The notes under the pieces: generated by a model
The model's database searches: none
The model's input: only the letters and a program-made list of their open reading frames with translations
What the model was told of the DNA's origin: nothing
Shown here: one piece after another, positions 1-9,607 of the stretch
How positions within the stretch are numbered: the stretch's first letter is position 1
How the letters are laid out: each line of letters begins with the position of its first letter
Source of the DNA: Paracoccaceae bacterium
Lineage (GTDB): Bacteria > Pseudomonadota > Alphaproteobacteria > Rhodobacterales > Rhodobacteraceae
Direction of reading: 5' to 3'
DNA: 64,000 bases
NCBI GenBank assembly: GCA_020446815.1
Contig: JAGRDY010000018.1
Span: 248,001-312,000 of the forward strand
Position numbers and translations under genes: made by a program

Positions 1-34
1 CGCGACAACATCAAGAGAAAACTGGAGAGTTCCG

Positions 35-667
35 ATGCATGAGCATTTGACCGTCGTTCGCCATCCGCTGGTACAGCATAAATTGACCATCATGCGCGAC
101 AAGGAAACCTCGACCAATTCCTTTCGCAGACTCTTGCGCGAGATCAGCCAGCTTCTGGCCTATGAAATCACCCGCGAAATGGAGTTGACCACCAGACGCA
201 TCGAAACACCGCTATGCGCCATGGACGCGCCCGAGATTGACGGCAAGAAACTGGCGCTGATCTCGATCCTGCGGGCGGGTAACGGATTGCTCGACGGAGT
301 GCTGGAACTGATTCCGGCGGCACGGGTCGGGTTCGTCGGTCTTTACCGAGACGAAAAGACCCTGCAACCGGTGCAATACTACTACAAGGTGCCGTCACGG
401 CTCGAGGACCGTCTGGTCATCGCGCTCGATCCGATGCTGGCAACCGGCAATTCTTCGGCGGCGGCGATTGATCTTTTGAAAAATTCTGGCGCGACGAACA
501 TCCGTTTCATGTGCCTGCTGGCGGCACCAGAAGGTGTCAAGCGGATGAAGGAGGCCCACCCCGATGTGCCGATCGTCACCGCCGCGGTCGATGAAAGGCT
601 GAATGAGCTGGGATATATCGTTCCGGGACTAGGGGATGCGGGCGACCGCATGTTTGGCACTAAATAG
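35..667 (+). CDS. upp: Uracil phosphoribosyltransferase
   Basis: Cytosolic pyrimidine salvage enzyme that makes UMP from uracil and PRPP. The 210-residue length is normal for Upp. The PRPP-binding loop is visible around residues 130-142 (DPMLATGNS), and the C-terminus has the family ending [13 protein letters not shown], where uracil is bound. The ATG start follows a purine-rich ribosome site (CTGGAGAG) 5 bases upstream. It stands alone at the window edge, so any operon partner to its left cannot be seen. Confidence 0.97.
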   Translation: MHEHLTVVRHPLVQHKLTIMRDKETSTNSFRRLLREISQLLAYEITREMELTTRRIETPLCAMDAPEIDGKKLALISILRAGNGLLDGVLELIPAARVGFVGLYRDEKTLQPVQYYYKVPSRLEDRLVIALDPMLATGNSSAAAIDLLKNSGATNIRFMCLLAAPEGVKRMKEAHPDVPIVTAAVDERLNELGYIVPGLGDAGDRMFGTK

Positions 668-733
668 GCCGTTTTCGCTTTACTCTGAACGCCGGGTTTG
701 GCATCCTTCCTCAAAATAAGAATGAGGCGGCAA

Positions 734-1717
734 ATGCAGGTGTTGAGGGTGGCTGCGGCTGCGCTTTTGGCAGGTGTACTGACTTTGCAGCAAGTCGCGG
801 CCCAGCCGTTGTCGCGTGTTGCTGGCCCCAGTGAATTTCCTCCGTCAGGCTTTGCAGGCACTCAATATGTGGACAGCACGGGCTGCGTTTTCGTGCGCGC
901 AGGGGCGAACGGCCAGATCACCTGGATTCCGCGCGTGGATCGCAACCGCAATCTTGTCTGCGGATTTGCGCCGTCGGTTCCACCTGCCAGTACCGTCCGG
1001 GTGGAAAGCGCCAGGGCTAAGCCGTCCGATGCGCCGGCCGCGCGCACGCGCATGGCCGCACCCCGGCCGGCGGTCAAGGCCGCGCCGGGCGGGGCGATGG
1101 AACCCGGATCGGCAAAAGGCACCGGCCCCGCGGTCCAGATCGTTTATGCGCGCCCGTTGGCCGCAGCCCAGACCCTGTGCCCGCAGCCGCCCGACATGGC
1201 CCACCGGTATCTGCTGAGCGACGGGAGGCGGGTGACACGCTGCGGTCCCGGTGATGATGATCCGGTAACCTATCTGAACGGGTTGAATGCAACCGACCTG
1301 ACCGTGGATGACGCGGCGCCCGAAAGGCGGCAGGCGCAGCGCGCACTGGCGGCCGATGCGGGGGGCTACCGGGTGGTCTGGAGCAAGGGGGCGCTGGCGA
1401 TCGACAAACCTGCGCCTACATCGGCGCCCGCAACGAAAACCGCCCGGGTTTCGACACAACGGTCGCCAGCAACCGGCGCGGTTCGGCCGCCGCCGCGCTA
1501 TGTGCAAGTCGGGGTTTACGCCGAGCCCGGCAATGCCGACAGGGCGATTGCCACGTTGCAGGCGCTGGGGCTTACGGTGTCGACCGCCCGGAGCCGGAGT
1601 GCACAAAGGCCGCTTCGGATGGTTCTGGCCGGTCCGTTTGTCTCTGTTGAGGAACTGACAATGGCGCTGCGGCTGGCGCGTCAATCCGGCTATCGGGATG
1701 CGTTCGTTCGGCCTTGA
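734..1717 (+). CDS. SPOR domain-containing secreted protein
   Basis: A 327-residue exported protein. The N-terminus is a clear signal peptide (charged start, hydrophobic core, cleavage near VAAQP). The middle is low-complexity and rich in Ala, Pro and Arg. The last ~75 residues (from YVQVGVYAEPGNADRA) form a SPOR fold, which in known proteins binds denuded peptidoglycan at division sites. I chose the ATG at 734 because a GAGG sits 6 bases upstream; an in-frame ATG at 722 is the alternative. The exact role is unknown, but cell-wall or septum localisation is likely. Confidence 0.8.
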   Translation: MQVLRVAAAALLAGVLTLQQVAAQPLSRVAGPSEFPPSGFAGTQYVDSTGCVFVRAGANGQITWIPRVDRNRNLVCGFAPSVPPASTVRVESARAKPSDAPAARTRMAAPRPAVKAAPGGAMEPGSAKGTGPAVQIVYARPLAAAQTLCPQPPDMAHRYLLSDGRRVTRCGPGDDDPVTYLNGLNATDLTVDDAAPERRQAQRALAADAGGYRVVWSKGALAIDKPAPTSAPATKTARVSTQRSPATGAVRPPPRYVQVGVYAEPGNADRAIATLQALGLTVSTARSRSAQRPLRMVLAGPFVSVEELTMALRLARQSGYRDAFVRP

Positions 1718-1723
1718 CCGCCG

Positions 1724-2740
1724 TTAATCGCTGCAAATGCCCTGAATGGCCACCCAGTCGCCGTCGGAAATGATCGTTCTGGCGGTCGCGCCTGCGGTGG
1801 CGTTCGATAGCGCAAGGCTGCCCTTGGCGATTTCGGATGGGTCGCGCGTGGCGGCATAAGGCTGGATCGGCACGCCTGCCTCGGCAAAACGCGCCAGAAG
1901 GGCGGTATCAGGCAGCGGCTTTCTGACTTGTGCCAGAAGATGTTCGCCATATCCGGTCAGGGCACCTTCTGGCAGATCGCCGGTGGTCAAAAGTTCGAAG
2001 CTTGCGCGCAGGCCGGCAAATTTCAATGTATCCAGCATTGGGTCGGCCAGATCGTTGCGCAATTGCTCGGCGATAATGTGACCGGCGGCGGCACCGGCTG
2101 TATCCTGTCTTTCGACAAGATCGCGGCCAAGCAGCACGATTCGCCCCGGCAGCAGCGCCGAATACGTTACGCCCGCAGGAAGAACGTAAAGCCCGTCACC
2201 GGGGCGCATCAGCCGGTCGCGCAATTGTTCAAGGGCGATCGATCCTTCGGGTGCGACACAGGGGGTGCCGGACACGCGCGTCAGATCCGCCAGCGCATCA
2301 AGACCGATCTCATGCCGTTTGCTCAAAGGGAGCGCCCTTGCGGTATGCTCGATCAGCGCCGTGGGGAGCCAGAAAAACCCGAGCCCGAAAACCCCGGCAA
2401 GCGCCAGGACCAGAAGCACCGCGCGCAGCCGTCCGGGATGCGGTCGGCGGGTTTCGATGATCGTATGGACCTTGGCGATGGCCTTGATCAGGGTTTCGTC
2501 CGCGATTTCCAGTTCTTCGCCCGCATCGGGGCCGGGGGCAAAAAGGGCAGGCCGTTCACCGGGGTTGAGACAATAGACGGAGGGGAGCGACCAATGGGCC
2601 AGCGCCCGGGCGTTCCTGGCATCCGAAATCACCAGCGTTGCATCGCCGAACGAAACGATCACCTCGCGCCGCTGGGCATCCGGCGTGTCGCGCCAGAGGC
2701 CCGTGCATTCAAGCCGCTGAAATTCCGAAAGCGCCGTCAT
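1724..2740 (-). CDS. M48-like membrane protein lacking the HExxH zinc motif
   Basis: 338 residues. An N-terminal ~95-residue domain resembles the one that precedes some alphaproteobacterial M48 peptidases, then one transmembrane helix (about 105-127), then a region laid out like an M48 peptidase core: VLPAGVTYSALLPGRIVL (186-203) corresponds to the usual NAFALPGGRIVV stretch. The place where HExxH should follow reads AEQLR (224-228), so both zinc histidines are gone. The C-terminal ending (GDWVAIQGIC) also matches that peptidase subfamily as I remember it. I infer an inactive peptidase homologue, perhaps a membrane-bound regulator. The ATG at 2740 starts the conserved part; the longer reading frame upstream looks non-coding. 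Confidence 0.6.
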   Translation of the reverse strand: MTALSEFQRLECTGLWRDTPDAQRREVIVSFGDATLVISDARNARALAHWSLPSVYCLNPGERPALFAPGPDAGEELEIADETLIKAIAKVHTIIETRRPHPGRLRAVLLVLALAGVFGLGFFWLPTALIEHTARALPLSKRHEIGLDALADLTRVSGTPCVAPEGSIALEQLRDRLMRPGDGLYVLPAGVTYSALLPGRIVLLGRDLVERQDTAGAAAGHIIAEQLRNDLADPMLDTLKFAGLRASFELLTTGDLPEGALTGYGEHLLAQVRKPLPDTALLARFAEAGVPIQPYAATRDPSEIAKGSLALSNATAGATARTIISDGDWVAIQGICSD

Positions 2741-2776
2741 GGGCGGATGGGTCTGCTCTTGCCTCTGATTGGCAAC

Positions 2777-2805
2777 ACAATAGCGGATCGGAAGGGGTCG
2801 AACAA
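2777..2805 (-). promoter_or_regulatory. Possible sigma-70-type promoter of the M48-like gene
   Basis: On the minus strand TTGTTC and TATTGT are separated by exactly 17 bases, 37 bases upstream of the ATG at 2740. The matches to consensus are only 3/6 and 4/6, so this is weak. The rest of the 206-base gap up to the ligase gene shows nothing else I recognise. Confidence 0.25.
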
Positions 2806-2946
2806 TCTTTGTTGGCGGCTGCGCATTCATCCACCAGCCTGGTTGAAATGGCCGCGGGCACAGGATCGAAAGAAGGCCTGCTTGCCAAGATCGCGGGCGG
2901 CGAAACCGCGACATCGCGCGTTCGCGACAAGGCCGGGCCCCCGCAG

Positions 2947-4572
2947 TCAGAGAGATTTGGCCAATGTGCGCAGCTCGAATTTTTGTATCTTGCCGGTCGA
3001 AGTCTTGGGCAGATCGCAAAAGATCACCTTTTTGGGCGTCTTGAAACCGGCGAGCCTTTCGCGGGCAAAAGCGATGAGTTCGGCCTCATTCGCCGCCGCA
3101 CCCTGTTTCAGTTCGACAAAGGCACAAGGCACCTCACCCCATTTTTCGTCAGGCTTCGCCACAACGGCGCAGAGCGATACAGCAGGGTGGTGCATCAGCA
3201 CGCCCTCCACCTCGACCGAAGAGACGTTTTCCCCGCCTGATATGATGATGTCCTTGGCGCGGTCGGTGATCTTGATATGGCCGTCGGGATGCTGGAATGC
3301 GATGTCGCCCGAGCGGAAAAAACCGCCCCTGAAGGCTTCGGCGGTCGCTGTCGGGTTGCGGTAATAGCCTTTCATCACCGAATTGCCGCGGATGGCAATT
3401 TCGCCCAGTGTCGCACCATCGCGCGGCACCGGTGCGCCCCGGTCGTCATGCACCGCGATGTCTTCCATCATCGGCATCAAGACACCGGTGCGCGCCTTTA
3501 TCGCGGATTTTTCTGCTTGGGAGAGATTGTCCCATTCATCGCGCCATAGGCATTCGGTGACATGGCCGTAGGTTTCGGTAAGCCCGTAGACCTGCGTGAC
3601 CCGAAACCCGAGCGGCTCGATGGCTGCCAGCGTGGCGGCAGGTGGGGGCGCACCGGCGGTGAACGCCTCGACCACATGATCGAAGGGGCGGCGGTCGGCG
3701 GGTTTGGCGTTGATGATTGTATTGAGCACGATCGGCGCGCCTCCGAAATGGGTCACCCCTTCATCGGCGATTGCGTCATAGATCGCCTTTGCCGTCACAT
3801 CGCGGCAAAACACGATGGTGCCGCCGACAAGCGGCATCATCCAGGTGTGGCACCAGCCGTTGCAATGGAACAGCGGCACGATGGTCAGATAGACCGGGTG
3901 GAGCACCATGCGCCAGCTGACCACGGTGCCCATGGTCATCAGATACGCCCCGCGATGGTGATAGACCACACCCTTGGGCCGCCCTGTTGTGCCGGAGGTG
4001 TAGTTGAGCGCGAGGCTTTCCCATTCATCCTCGGGCATCTGCCACGGCAGGGCGGGGTCGCCCCGGGCCAGTAACGTCTCGTATTCCGTGTAGCGCCCGC
4101 TGGGGGCAATACCGGCCTCGGCATCGGCGACTTCGATGATCGTGGGCGCGGGTCCGTCCATCGTCGCGATGGCGGCTTCGGCTAGGGGCAGCAGGGCGGT
4201 ATCGATCAGCGCCATCTTCGCCTGCCCGTGATCAAGGATATAGGCGACGGTACCGGCATCGAGCCGCGTGTTGATGGTATTGAGCACCGCCCCCGCGGCG
4301 GGGATACCGAAATGCGCCTCGGCCTGGGCGGGAATATTGGGCAGCAGGGTGGCCACCACATCGCCGGGCTGGATGCCGCCGGCGGCCAGTGCCGATGCAA
4401 GGCGGCCGACGCGGGCATGAAAATCGGCATAGCTGCGGCGGGTCTTGCCATAGATGATGGCCGGGCGGTCGGCAAAGACATCGGCGGCGCGCGCCAGATG
4501 TGAAAGCGGTGTAAGCGGCACGAAATTCGCCGCGTTGCGATCCAGCCCGGTTTCATCCGCCATCCAGCCCAT
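2947..4572 (-). CDS. Acyl-CoA synthetase (AMP-forming), DmdB-like family
   Basis: Activates a carboxylic acid to its CoA thioester through an acyl-adenylate. At 541 residues it is full length. Adenylating-enzyme motifs are present: phosphate loop YTSGTTGRPKG (~190-200), YGLTET (~325-330), the hinge region SGGENVSSVEVE, and the C-terminal catalytic lysine in TSTGKIQKF. Length and motifs fit the clade that includes methylmercaptopropionyl-CoA ligase DmdB and medium-chain acyl-CoA ligases; substrate cannot be told from sequence alone. The gene is monocistronic and divergent from the EamA permease. A nearby start at 4563 is possible. Confidence 0.88.
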   Translation of the reverse strand: MGWMADETGLDRNAANFVPLTPLSHLARAADVFADRPAIIYGKTRRSYADFHARVGRLASALAAGGIQPGDVVATLLPNIPAQAEAHFGIPAAGAVLNTINTRLDAGTVAYILDHGQAKMALIDTALLPLAEAAIATMDGPAPTIIEVADAEAGIAPSGRYTEYETLLARGDPALPWQMPEDEWESLALNYTSGTTGRPKGVVYHHRGAYLMTMGTVVSWRMVLHPVYLTIVPLFHCNGWCHTWMMPLVGGTIVFCRDVTAKAIYDAIADEGVTHFGGAPIVLNTIINAKPADRRPFDHVVEAFTAGAPPPAATLAAIEPLGFRVTQVYGLTETYGHVTECLWRDEWDNLSQAEKSAIKARTGVLMPMMEDIAVHDDRGAPVPRDGATLGEIAIRGNSVMKGYYRNPTATAEAFRGGFFRSGDIAFQHPDGHIKITDRAKDIIISGGENVSSVEVEGVLMHHPAVSLCAVVAKPDEKWGEVPCAFVELKQGAAANEAELIAFARERLAGFKTPKKVIFCDLPKTSTGKIQKFELRTLAKSL

Positions 4573-4666
4573 TTGATCCTCCCCGATCGGTCCATGTCGC
4601 TAACGGGCGCGATTATTGCAGCCAGCCGGGCTTGAAGTGAAGGAAGAACCGACAGCCGGAGCACTT

Positions 4667-5590
4667 ATGACAACAACATCTTTCGCCCCTGAGGCCAACA
4701 GGACGGTAACGGCGGCCATGCTGATCCTCGGATATGCCCTGGCGATCGGGTTTACCGACAATTTCGTCCAGGTGATCGCGCGCGACAGCGGTTTGTGGCA
4801 GTTTTTTGCAATTCGGACGGCGTTCGGGTTGGTGATCCTGGGTCTGGTGGCGGCGGCATTCGGGTGGCGGCTCAGGCCACAGAATCTTTGGGCGGTCGCC
4901 GCGCGCAGCGCCCTGCACGGGGCGGCGATGATCATCTATTTCGGCTGTCTGGGGTTCCTGCCAGTGGCGCAGGTCGCCGCGGGGCTGTTCACCGCGCCGA
5001 TCTTCACGCAGCTGATTGCCCGGTTTGCCTTTGGGGTGCCGATGGGGCCGTTCCGGATTTTCGCAGTGATTCTCGGGTTCTGCGGTGCGCTTCTGGTGCT
5101 GGGGCCGGGTCAGGAGGCCGCCATCGGACCCCTGACGACATTGCCCCTGGCGGCGGGCGCGCTTTACGCGCTGGGCAATATCGCGACCCGCCAGTGGTGC
5201 GAAGGGGAAACGGCGCAAACCCTGTTGATGGGGTTCTTTGCCAGCCTCGGGATCATCGGCCTTTTCGGCATTGCGGTGTTGGCCATCTGGCACCCCGAGG
5301 TGCCGACAGGGACGGACGGCTTCATCCTGCGCGGGATGGTATGGCCGTCGGGGTCTTTCCTCTACTGGACCTTCGTGCAGGCGGCAGGGTCACTGCTGGG
5401 GGTTGGCCTGATGATCAAGGCCTATCAGGTGGCCGAGGCCAGCCGGGTCGCGATTTTTGAATATGTGATCCTGCCCGCCAGCGCCCTCTGGGCCTATTTC
5501 CTGTGGGGTGACATGCTGGGCGGCCTAGCCATTGCCGGCATCGCGATGATCTTTGCCGCGGGGCTTATCATCGCGCTGCGGGGCCGTTAG
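4667..5590 (+). CDS. EamA/DMT-family membrane transporter
   Basis: 307-residue inner-membrane protein with about ten hydrophobic helices in two EamA-like halves, typical of drug/metabolite transporters. Helices begin at AAMLILGYALAIGFTDNFV and end with IAMIFAAGLIIAL. I took the ATG at 4667, preceded by GGAG 5 bases upstream; the longer frame from 4616 adds an unconvincing hydrophilic leader. Substrate unknown. It is divergent from the acyl-CoA ligase and is followed closely by the sulfotransferase-like gene (10 bases), so the two are probably co-transcribed. Confidence 0.85.
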   Translation: MTTTSFAPEANRTVTAAMLILGYALAIGFTDNFVQVIARDSGLWQFFAIRTAFGLVILGLVAAAFGWRLRPQNLWAVAARSALHGAAMIIYFGCLGFLPVAQVAAGLFTAPIFTQLIARFAFGVPMGPFRIFAVILGFCGALLVLGPGQEAAIGPLTTLPLAAGALYALGNIATRQWCEGETAQTLLMGFFASLGIIGLFGIAVLAIWHPEVPTGTDGFILRGMVWPSGSFLYWTFVQAAGSLLGVGLMIKAYQVAEASRVAIFEYVILPASALWAYFLWGDMLGGLAIAGIAMIFAAGLIIALRGR

Positions 5591-5600
5591 TCTTGGCCCG

Positions 5601-6287
5601 ATGATCCTGTCGCGCGGCCGCCGCTATATCTTTGTCCACATTCCCAAGACCGGGGGCACGGCGTTGGCGCTGGCGCTGGAGTCCCGCGCCATGAAGGACG
5701 ATATCCTGGTCGGCGATACGCCCAAGGCGCGGCGGCGCAAGCGGCGGTTGCAGGGGGTCGTGGCGGCGGGGCGGCTTTGGAAGCATTCGACGCTGTCCGA
5801 TATTGCCGGGCTGGCGAGCGACGACGACATAGCCGATTTCTTTGTTGTCACATTGGTGCGCAATCCCTGGGACCGGATGGTCAGCTACTATCACTGGCTG
5901 CGCGGGCAGGGTTTCGATCACCCGGCGGTGAAGCTGGCACAAAGCCTGGATTTCAGCGGGTTTCTCAATGCCGATGAGACCCGCGCCACCATCGCCGCCC
6001 ACCCCTATGGGCGTTATGTGACCACCCGGGCAGGGCAGGAACGCTGTGATCTTTTCATCCGGCTGGAGCATTTTGCCGAGGATGTGAAACCCTTCGAGGC
6101 GCATCTGGGTTTTGCCCTGGCGCCGCTTGCGGCGGCCAATCTGTCGGCGCGCGATCGCGACTGGCGCGGCTATTACAGCGATGCCGATGCCGATCTCGTG
6201 GGGCTGGTTTGCGGCGCCGATATCGCCCGGTTCGGCTACCGGTTTGATTCAACGGGTGAAATTGCCAAGAACCCGCCCTTTGTCTGA
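5601..6287 (+). CDS. Sulfotransferase-family protein
   Basis: 228 residues. The N-terminal HIPKTGGTALALAL (about 11-24) is the 5'-phosphosulfate loop of PAPS-dependent sulfotransferases, and LVRNPWDRMVSYYHW further on matches the 3'-phosphate-binding strand and helix. The rest is compatible with the small sulfotransferase-2 fold. No signal peptide, so it should be cytosolic. The acceptor (glycan, lipid or small molecule) is unknown. The ATG at 5601 lies 10 bases after the EamA gene; an earlier in-frame start would overlap that gene. Confidence 0.75.
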   Translation: MILSRGRRYIFVHIPKTGGTALALALESRAMKDDILVGDTPKARRRKRRLQGVVAAGRLWKHSTLSDIAGLASDDDIADFFVVTLVRNPWDRMVSYYHWLRGQGFDHPAVKLAQSLDFSGFLNADETRATIAAHPYGRYVTTRAGQERCDLFIRLEHFAEDVKPFEAHLGFALAPLAAANLSARDRDWRGYYSDADADLVGLVCGADIARFGYRFDSTGEIAKNPPFV

Positions 6288-6380
6288 AACAACCCAATGC
6301 GCCGGTGTGTTTGAGCGAAATCAGAGCGGCCCGCTCCGGCGCCTGCTATGATGGTCAGGCAATGAAAAAGAGGTTCAAGG

Positions 6381-6755
6381 ATGTTAGCAATCACCAAACC
6401 GAGCGCCAATCGCCTGGATATCAAGCTTAGCGGCAGCATTGATGCGGAAACCATGCGCAAGGCGCTGGATGACCTGATCGATTTGTCAGAGGACGTCAGC
6501 CAGGGCCGGATGCTCTATACCATCACCGATTTCGCCTTTCCGACCTTGGGGGCCATCGGCGTCGAGTTTACCCGGCTGAGCAAGCTTTTCGGGCTGCTGG
6601 GCAAGTTTGACAGATGCGCGGTGCTGAGCGATTCGGGCTGGTTGCGCAAGGCGGCAGAGGTTGAGGGCGCCCTGTTTCCGGGGATCGAGATCAAGGGGTT
6701 TGAACTTGGCGAAACGGCCGCGGCCGAAGCATGGCTGGCAACCGGCGTCGCCTGA
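6381..6755 (+). CDS. SpoIIAA/STAS-like protein
   Basis: 124-residue cytosolic protein. The pattern of a short beta strand (NRLDIKLSGSID), an acidic helix (MRKALDDLIDLSED) and a repeated strand/helix arrangement matches the SpoIIAA-like family, a STAS-fold group found alone in many proteobacteria. No catalytic motif is visible and no partner kinase or phosphatase is nearby, so no role in sigma-factor control can be claimed. The start is supported by AGG just upstream of ATG. Confidence 0.7.
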   Translation: MLAITKPSANRLDIKLSGSIDAETMRKALDDLIDLSEDVSQGRMLYTITDFAFPTLGAIGVEFTRLSKLFGLLGKFDRCAVLSDSGWLRKAAEVEGALFPGIEIKGFELGETAAAEAWLATGVA

Positions 6756-6790
6756 ACATCCGACCGCGCCGTGGCATATCTGTCAACTAT

Positions 6791-6888
6791 AGCGTTTCGA
6801 CCTGACCTTGAACCGTTTGTTCGCGGCCTTTCCCTTTGGTCGAACGGGAAAAACCGTGCGTGATGCTTCAACCTGGGGTCGAAACGCT
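6791..6888. repeat. 98-bp self-complementary intergenic element
   Basis: The ends form an inverted repeat: AGCGTTTCGACC at 6791-6802 and GGTCGAAACGCT at 6877-6888 are perfectly complementary, and pairing continues inward to 18 of 22 positions. The interior also folds back (TTTCCC near 6829 with GGGAAA near 6846). It sits between the convergent ends of the SpoIIAA-like gene and fadJ. It could be a MITE- or REP-like element used as a bidirectional terminator. No second copy was found in the window and no target-site duplication is clear. Confidence 0.6.
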
Positions 6889-6932
6889 TTTGCGGCCCGC
6901 GCGGGGCGATTGAGCCCCGCCCTGGCGCGGGC

Positions 6933-9134
6933 TCACGCCGCTTTGGCGTCGGCGCTGAACCGGATGTAAAAGCGCTCACCCTTCTTGGCCATGTCGCGCA
7001 AGAGCGCGGGCGCGGCAAAGCGGGCGCCGTGACCGGCTGCCAGACCGTCACAAAGTTCCACCGCGCGTGCGGCCCCGAGCATGTCGAGCCAGGAAAACGG
7101 CCCGCCCGACCAGGGGGCGAAGCCCCAGCCGAGGATCGCGCCGACATCGCCCTCGCGGATGTCTTCGAGAACGCCTTCCTCAAGTGCCCGTACCGCTTCG
7201 AGGACTTGCGCGAAGAGCAGGCGGTGCTGAACCTCGCTCAAGCCCGGCTGGGCGGCAGCGACGGGGTAGGCCTTGGCCAGACCGTCCCAGAGACCGGTGC
7301 GTTTGCCCGCCTCGTCATAGGCATAAAACCCCGATCCGGACTTGCGCCCCAGACGGCCCTGATCGGCCATGGCGAACAGGATCTCATCGACCGCGCCGTC
7401 GGGATAGGCATCGCCCAGCGCGAGCTTTGTCGCCTTGGCGATCTTGACGCCAAGGTCGATCGATGTTTCATCGACCAGTTGCAGCGGGCCAAGCGGCATG
7501 CCGACCAGCTTGGCGGCGTTTTCCACAAGCACCGGCGCGACACCTTCGCCGACCATGCGGATACCTTCGTTGATATAGGGGATGATGCAGCGATTGGCGT
7601 AGAAAAAGCGCGCATCATTGACGACGATCGGGGTCTTGCGGATCTGGCGGACGAAGTCGAGCGCCCTGGCCACGGCGATGTCACCGGTCTTTCTGCCCTT
7701 GATGATCTCGACCAGCAGCATCTTTTCGACGGGCGAAAAGAAATGGATGCCGATGAAGTGTTCGGGCCGCTTGCTGGCCTTGGCCAGATCAGTGATCGGC
7801 AGGGTGGAGGTGTTGGTGGCAAAGACCGCATCGGCAGAGATCTCCGTCTCGGCCTTTGCGGTGACTTCGGCTTTCACGCCCATATCCTCGAACACCGCCT
7901 CGATCACCAGATCGCAGCCCTTCAGGGCGGCATAATCAATGGTGGCGTTTATGCGGCCCAGCACTTCGGCCTTCTTTTCGGCGGTCACCTTGCCGCGTTT
8001 CATCCCCTTGTCGAGAATATCCCCGGCATGGGACTTGCCCTTGTCCGCCGCTTCCTGACGGGCATCGATCAGCACCACCTCGATTCCGGCATTGGCCGCC
8101 ACATAGGCGATGCCCGCGCCCATCATGCCCGCGCCGAGAACGCCCAGTTTGCTGACTTTCTGATCCGCGACACTGGGCCGGTTGGCGCCTTTTTCCAGCG
8201 CTTCCTTGTTGATGAACAGGGACCGGATCATCGCCGATGATGAGGGGCTCATCAGGATATTGGTGAACCAGCGCGCCTCGATCTTCAACGCGGTGTCGAA
8301 AGGTACCAGCGCCCCCTCATAGACGGCGCTGAGCAGCGCCCTGGCCGCCGGGAAGACCCCCATGGTCTTGGCGTGCACCATGGCGCTGGCGCCCACGAAG
8401 GTCATGAAGCCTGCCGGGTGATAGGGCGTGCCGCCGGGCATCTTGTAGCCCTTTGCGTCCCAGGGCTTGACAAGATCGGCATCAGTGGCCGACAGCACCC
8501 ATTCCCGGGCTCGCGCCAGAAGTTCATCGGGGGCGACCACTTCGTCGATGATCCCCGCCGCCTTGGCCTTTTTGGGCTCACTCAGCTTGCCTTCAAGCAG
8601 GAATGGGGCCGCCGCCATGGCGCCCAGTTTGCGCACCAGCCGTGTGGTCCCGCCGGCGCCGGGAAAGATTCCGACCAGAATCTCGGGAAAGCCGATCCTC
8701 GCCCTGGGATTGTCTGCGGCGAAGATCCGATGGCAGGAAAGCGGAATTTCCAGACCAATGCCCAGGGCGGTGCCGGGCAGGGCGGCTACGATGGGTTTGG
8801 CCCCCTTCTTGGTCTTGAAATCCATGCCCGCCAGCTCGATCTTGCGCTCCAGCGCGTGGAATTTCATGATACCGTCAAACAGGCCCCGCGCCGGATCGTC
8901 GCCGGCGCTTTCCTTCATTTTCGCGATGATGTTGAGATCCATGCCGCCTGCAAAGTCTTTCTTGCCCGAGGTCAGGATCACGCCCTTTACACCGGTGTCG
9001 GCCAATGCCTTGTCGATGAAGCTTTCCAGCAGATCGCGGCTTTCCAGATTCAGCACGTTCATCGACTTGCCGGGTACATCCCAAACGATGGTGGCGATGC
9101 CCTCGGCGTCGACGGAATAGGTAAAATCGCTCAT
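6933..9134 (-). CDS. fadJ: Bifunctional enoyl-CoA hydratase / 3-hydroxyacyl-CoA dehydrogenase
   Basis: 733-residue alpha subunit of beta-oxidation. Residues ~1-190 are a crotonase (hydratase) domain. An NAD-binding 3-hydroxyacyl-CoA dehydrogenase domain starts near 330 with LGAGMMGAGIAYVAANAG, followed by its dimerisation domain (FFSPVEKMLLVEII is a family signature). Length equals FadJ/FadB-type proteins. It is the last gene of a minus-strand run with cupin and thiolase genes, overlapping the cupin stop by 4 bases, so it is translationally coupled. With the thiolase it should form the complex doing the last three steps of the beta-oxidation cycle. Confidence 0.95.
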   Translation of the reverse strand: MSDFTYSVDAEGIATIVWDVPGKSMNVLNLESRDLLESFIDKALADTGVKGVILTSGKKDFAGGMDLNIIAKMKESAGDDPARGLFDGIMKFHALERKIELAGMDFKTKKGAKPIVAALPGTALGIGLEIPLSCHRIFAADNPRARIGFPEILVGIFPGAGGTTRLVRKLGAMAAAPFLLEGKLSEPKKAKAAGIIDEVVAPDELLARAREWVLSATDADLVKPWDAKGYKMPGGTPYHPAGFMTFVGASAMVHAKTMGVFPAARALLSAVYEGALVPFDTALKIEARWFTNILMSPSSSAMIRSLFINKEALEKGANRPSVADQKVSKLGVLGAGMMGAGIAYVAANAGIEVVLIDARQEAADKGKSHAGDILDKGMKRGKVTAEKKAEVLGRINATIDYAALKGCDLVIEAVFEDMGVKAEVTAKAETEISADAVFATNTSTLPITDLAKASKRPEHFIGIHFFSPVEKMLLVEIIKGRKTGDIAVARALDFVRQIRKTPIVVNDARFFYANRCIIPYINEGIRMVGEGVAPVLVENAAKLVGMPLGPLQLVDETSIDLGVKIAKATKLALGDAYPDGAVDEILFAMADQGRLGRKSGSGFYAYDEAGKRTGLWDGLAKAYPVAAAQPGLSEVQHRLLFAQVLEAVRALEEGVLEDIREGDVGAILGWGFAPWSGGPFSWLDMLGAARAVELCDGLAAGHGARFAAPALLRDMAKKGERFYIRFSADAKAA

Positions 9135-9604
9135 GTTCTTTCTTCCTGATAGGGGGTGCCGTCCTTATGGGTGAAGGTCGCTTTGCCGTCCTTCAACTCC
9201 ACTTGCAGATCGACATCGCAATAGATGGCGGTTTCGGGGTTCATGCGGGCACCGATGACGAGAAAACGTGCCTCCGCCCCGGTCTTGTTGACGAAATGGT
9301 GCCCGTTTGGATCACCGGCCGGAAAGGCGGCGCAATCGCCGGGGCGCAGGACGGTTTCGCCCTCGTCCTGCACCAGCGTGCATTCGCCCCGCAAGACCAT
9401 CACGAATTCATCCTCGCGGTGATGCCAGTGGCGAAGGGAAGACTGCGCGCCAGGTTGCAAGATCACCTCGTTGGCGCCGAATTGCGTCAGCCCGCCCGCA
9501 TCGCCAAGCCGCTGCGAGGAACGCCCGGCCATCTGGCTGGCATAGGGCTCGGGATAGATCGAGCCGGTCCTGACCGGAACGCTGGCCTTGTCGATGATGG
9601 CCAT
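9131..9604 (-). CDS. Cupin-domain protein
   Basis: 157-residue single-domain cupin. The metal-binding motif 1 region reads [19 protein letters not shown], with the His-His-Glu pattern, and the second motif is near [13 protein letters not shown]. It resembles cupins found next to acyl-CoA genes in Rhodobacteraceae, but no enzymatic function is known. It lies between thiolase and fadJ, 3 bases after the thiolase stop codon and overlapping fadJ by 4 bases, so it belongs to the fatty-acid oxidation operon. It may be a small-ligand sensor or isomerase; this is a guess. Confidence 0.85.
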   Translation of the reverse strand: MAIIDKASVPVRTGSIYPEPYASQMAGRSSQRLGDAGGLTQFGANEVILQPGAQSSLRHWHHREDEFVMVLRGECTLVQDEGETVLRPGDCAAFPAGDPNGHHFVNKTGAEARFLVIGARMNPETAIYCDVDLQVELKDGKATFTHKDGTPYQEERT

Positions 9605-9607
9605 GGC

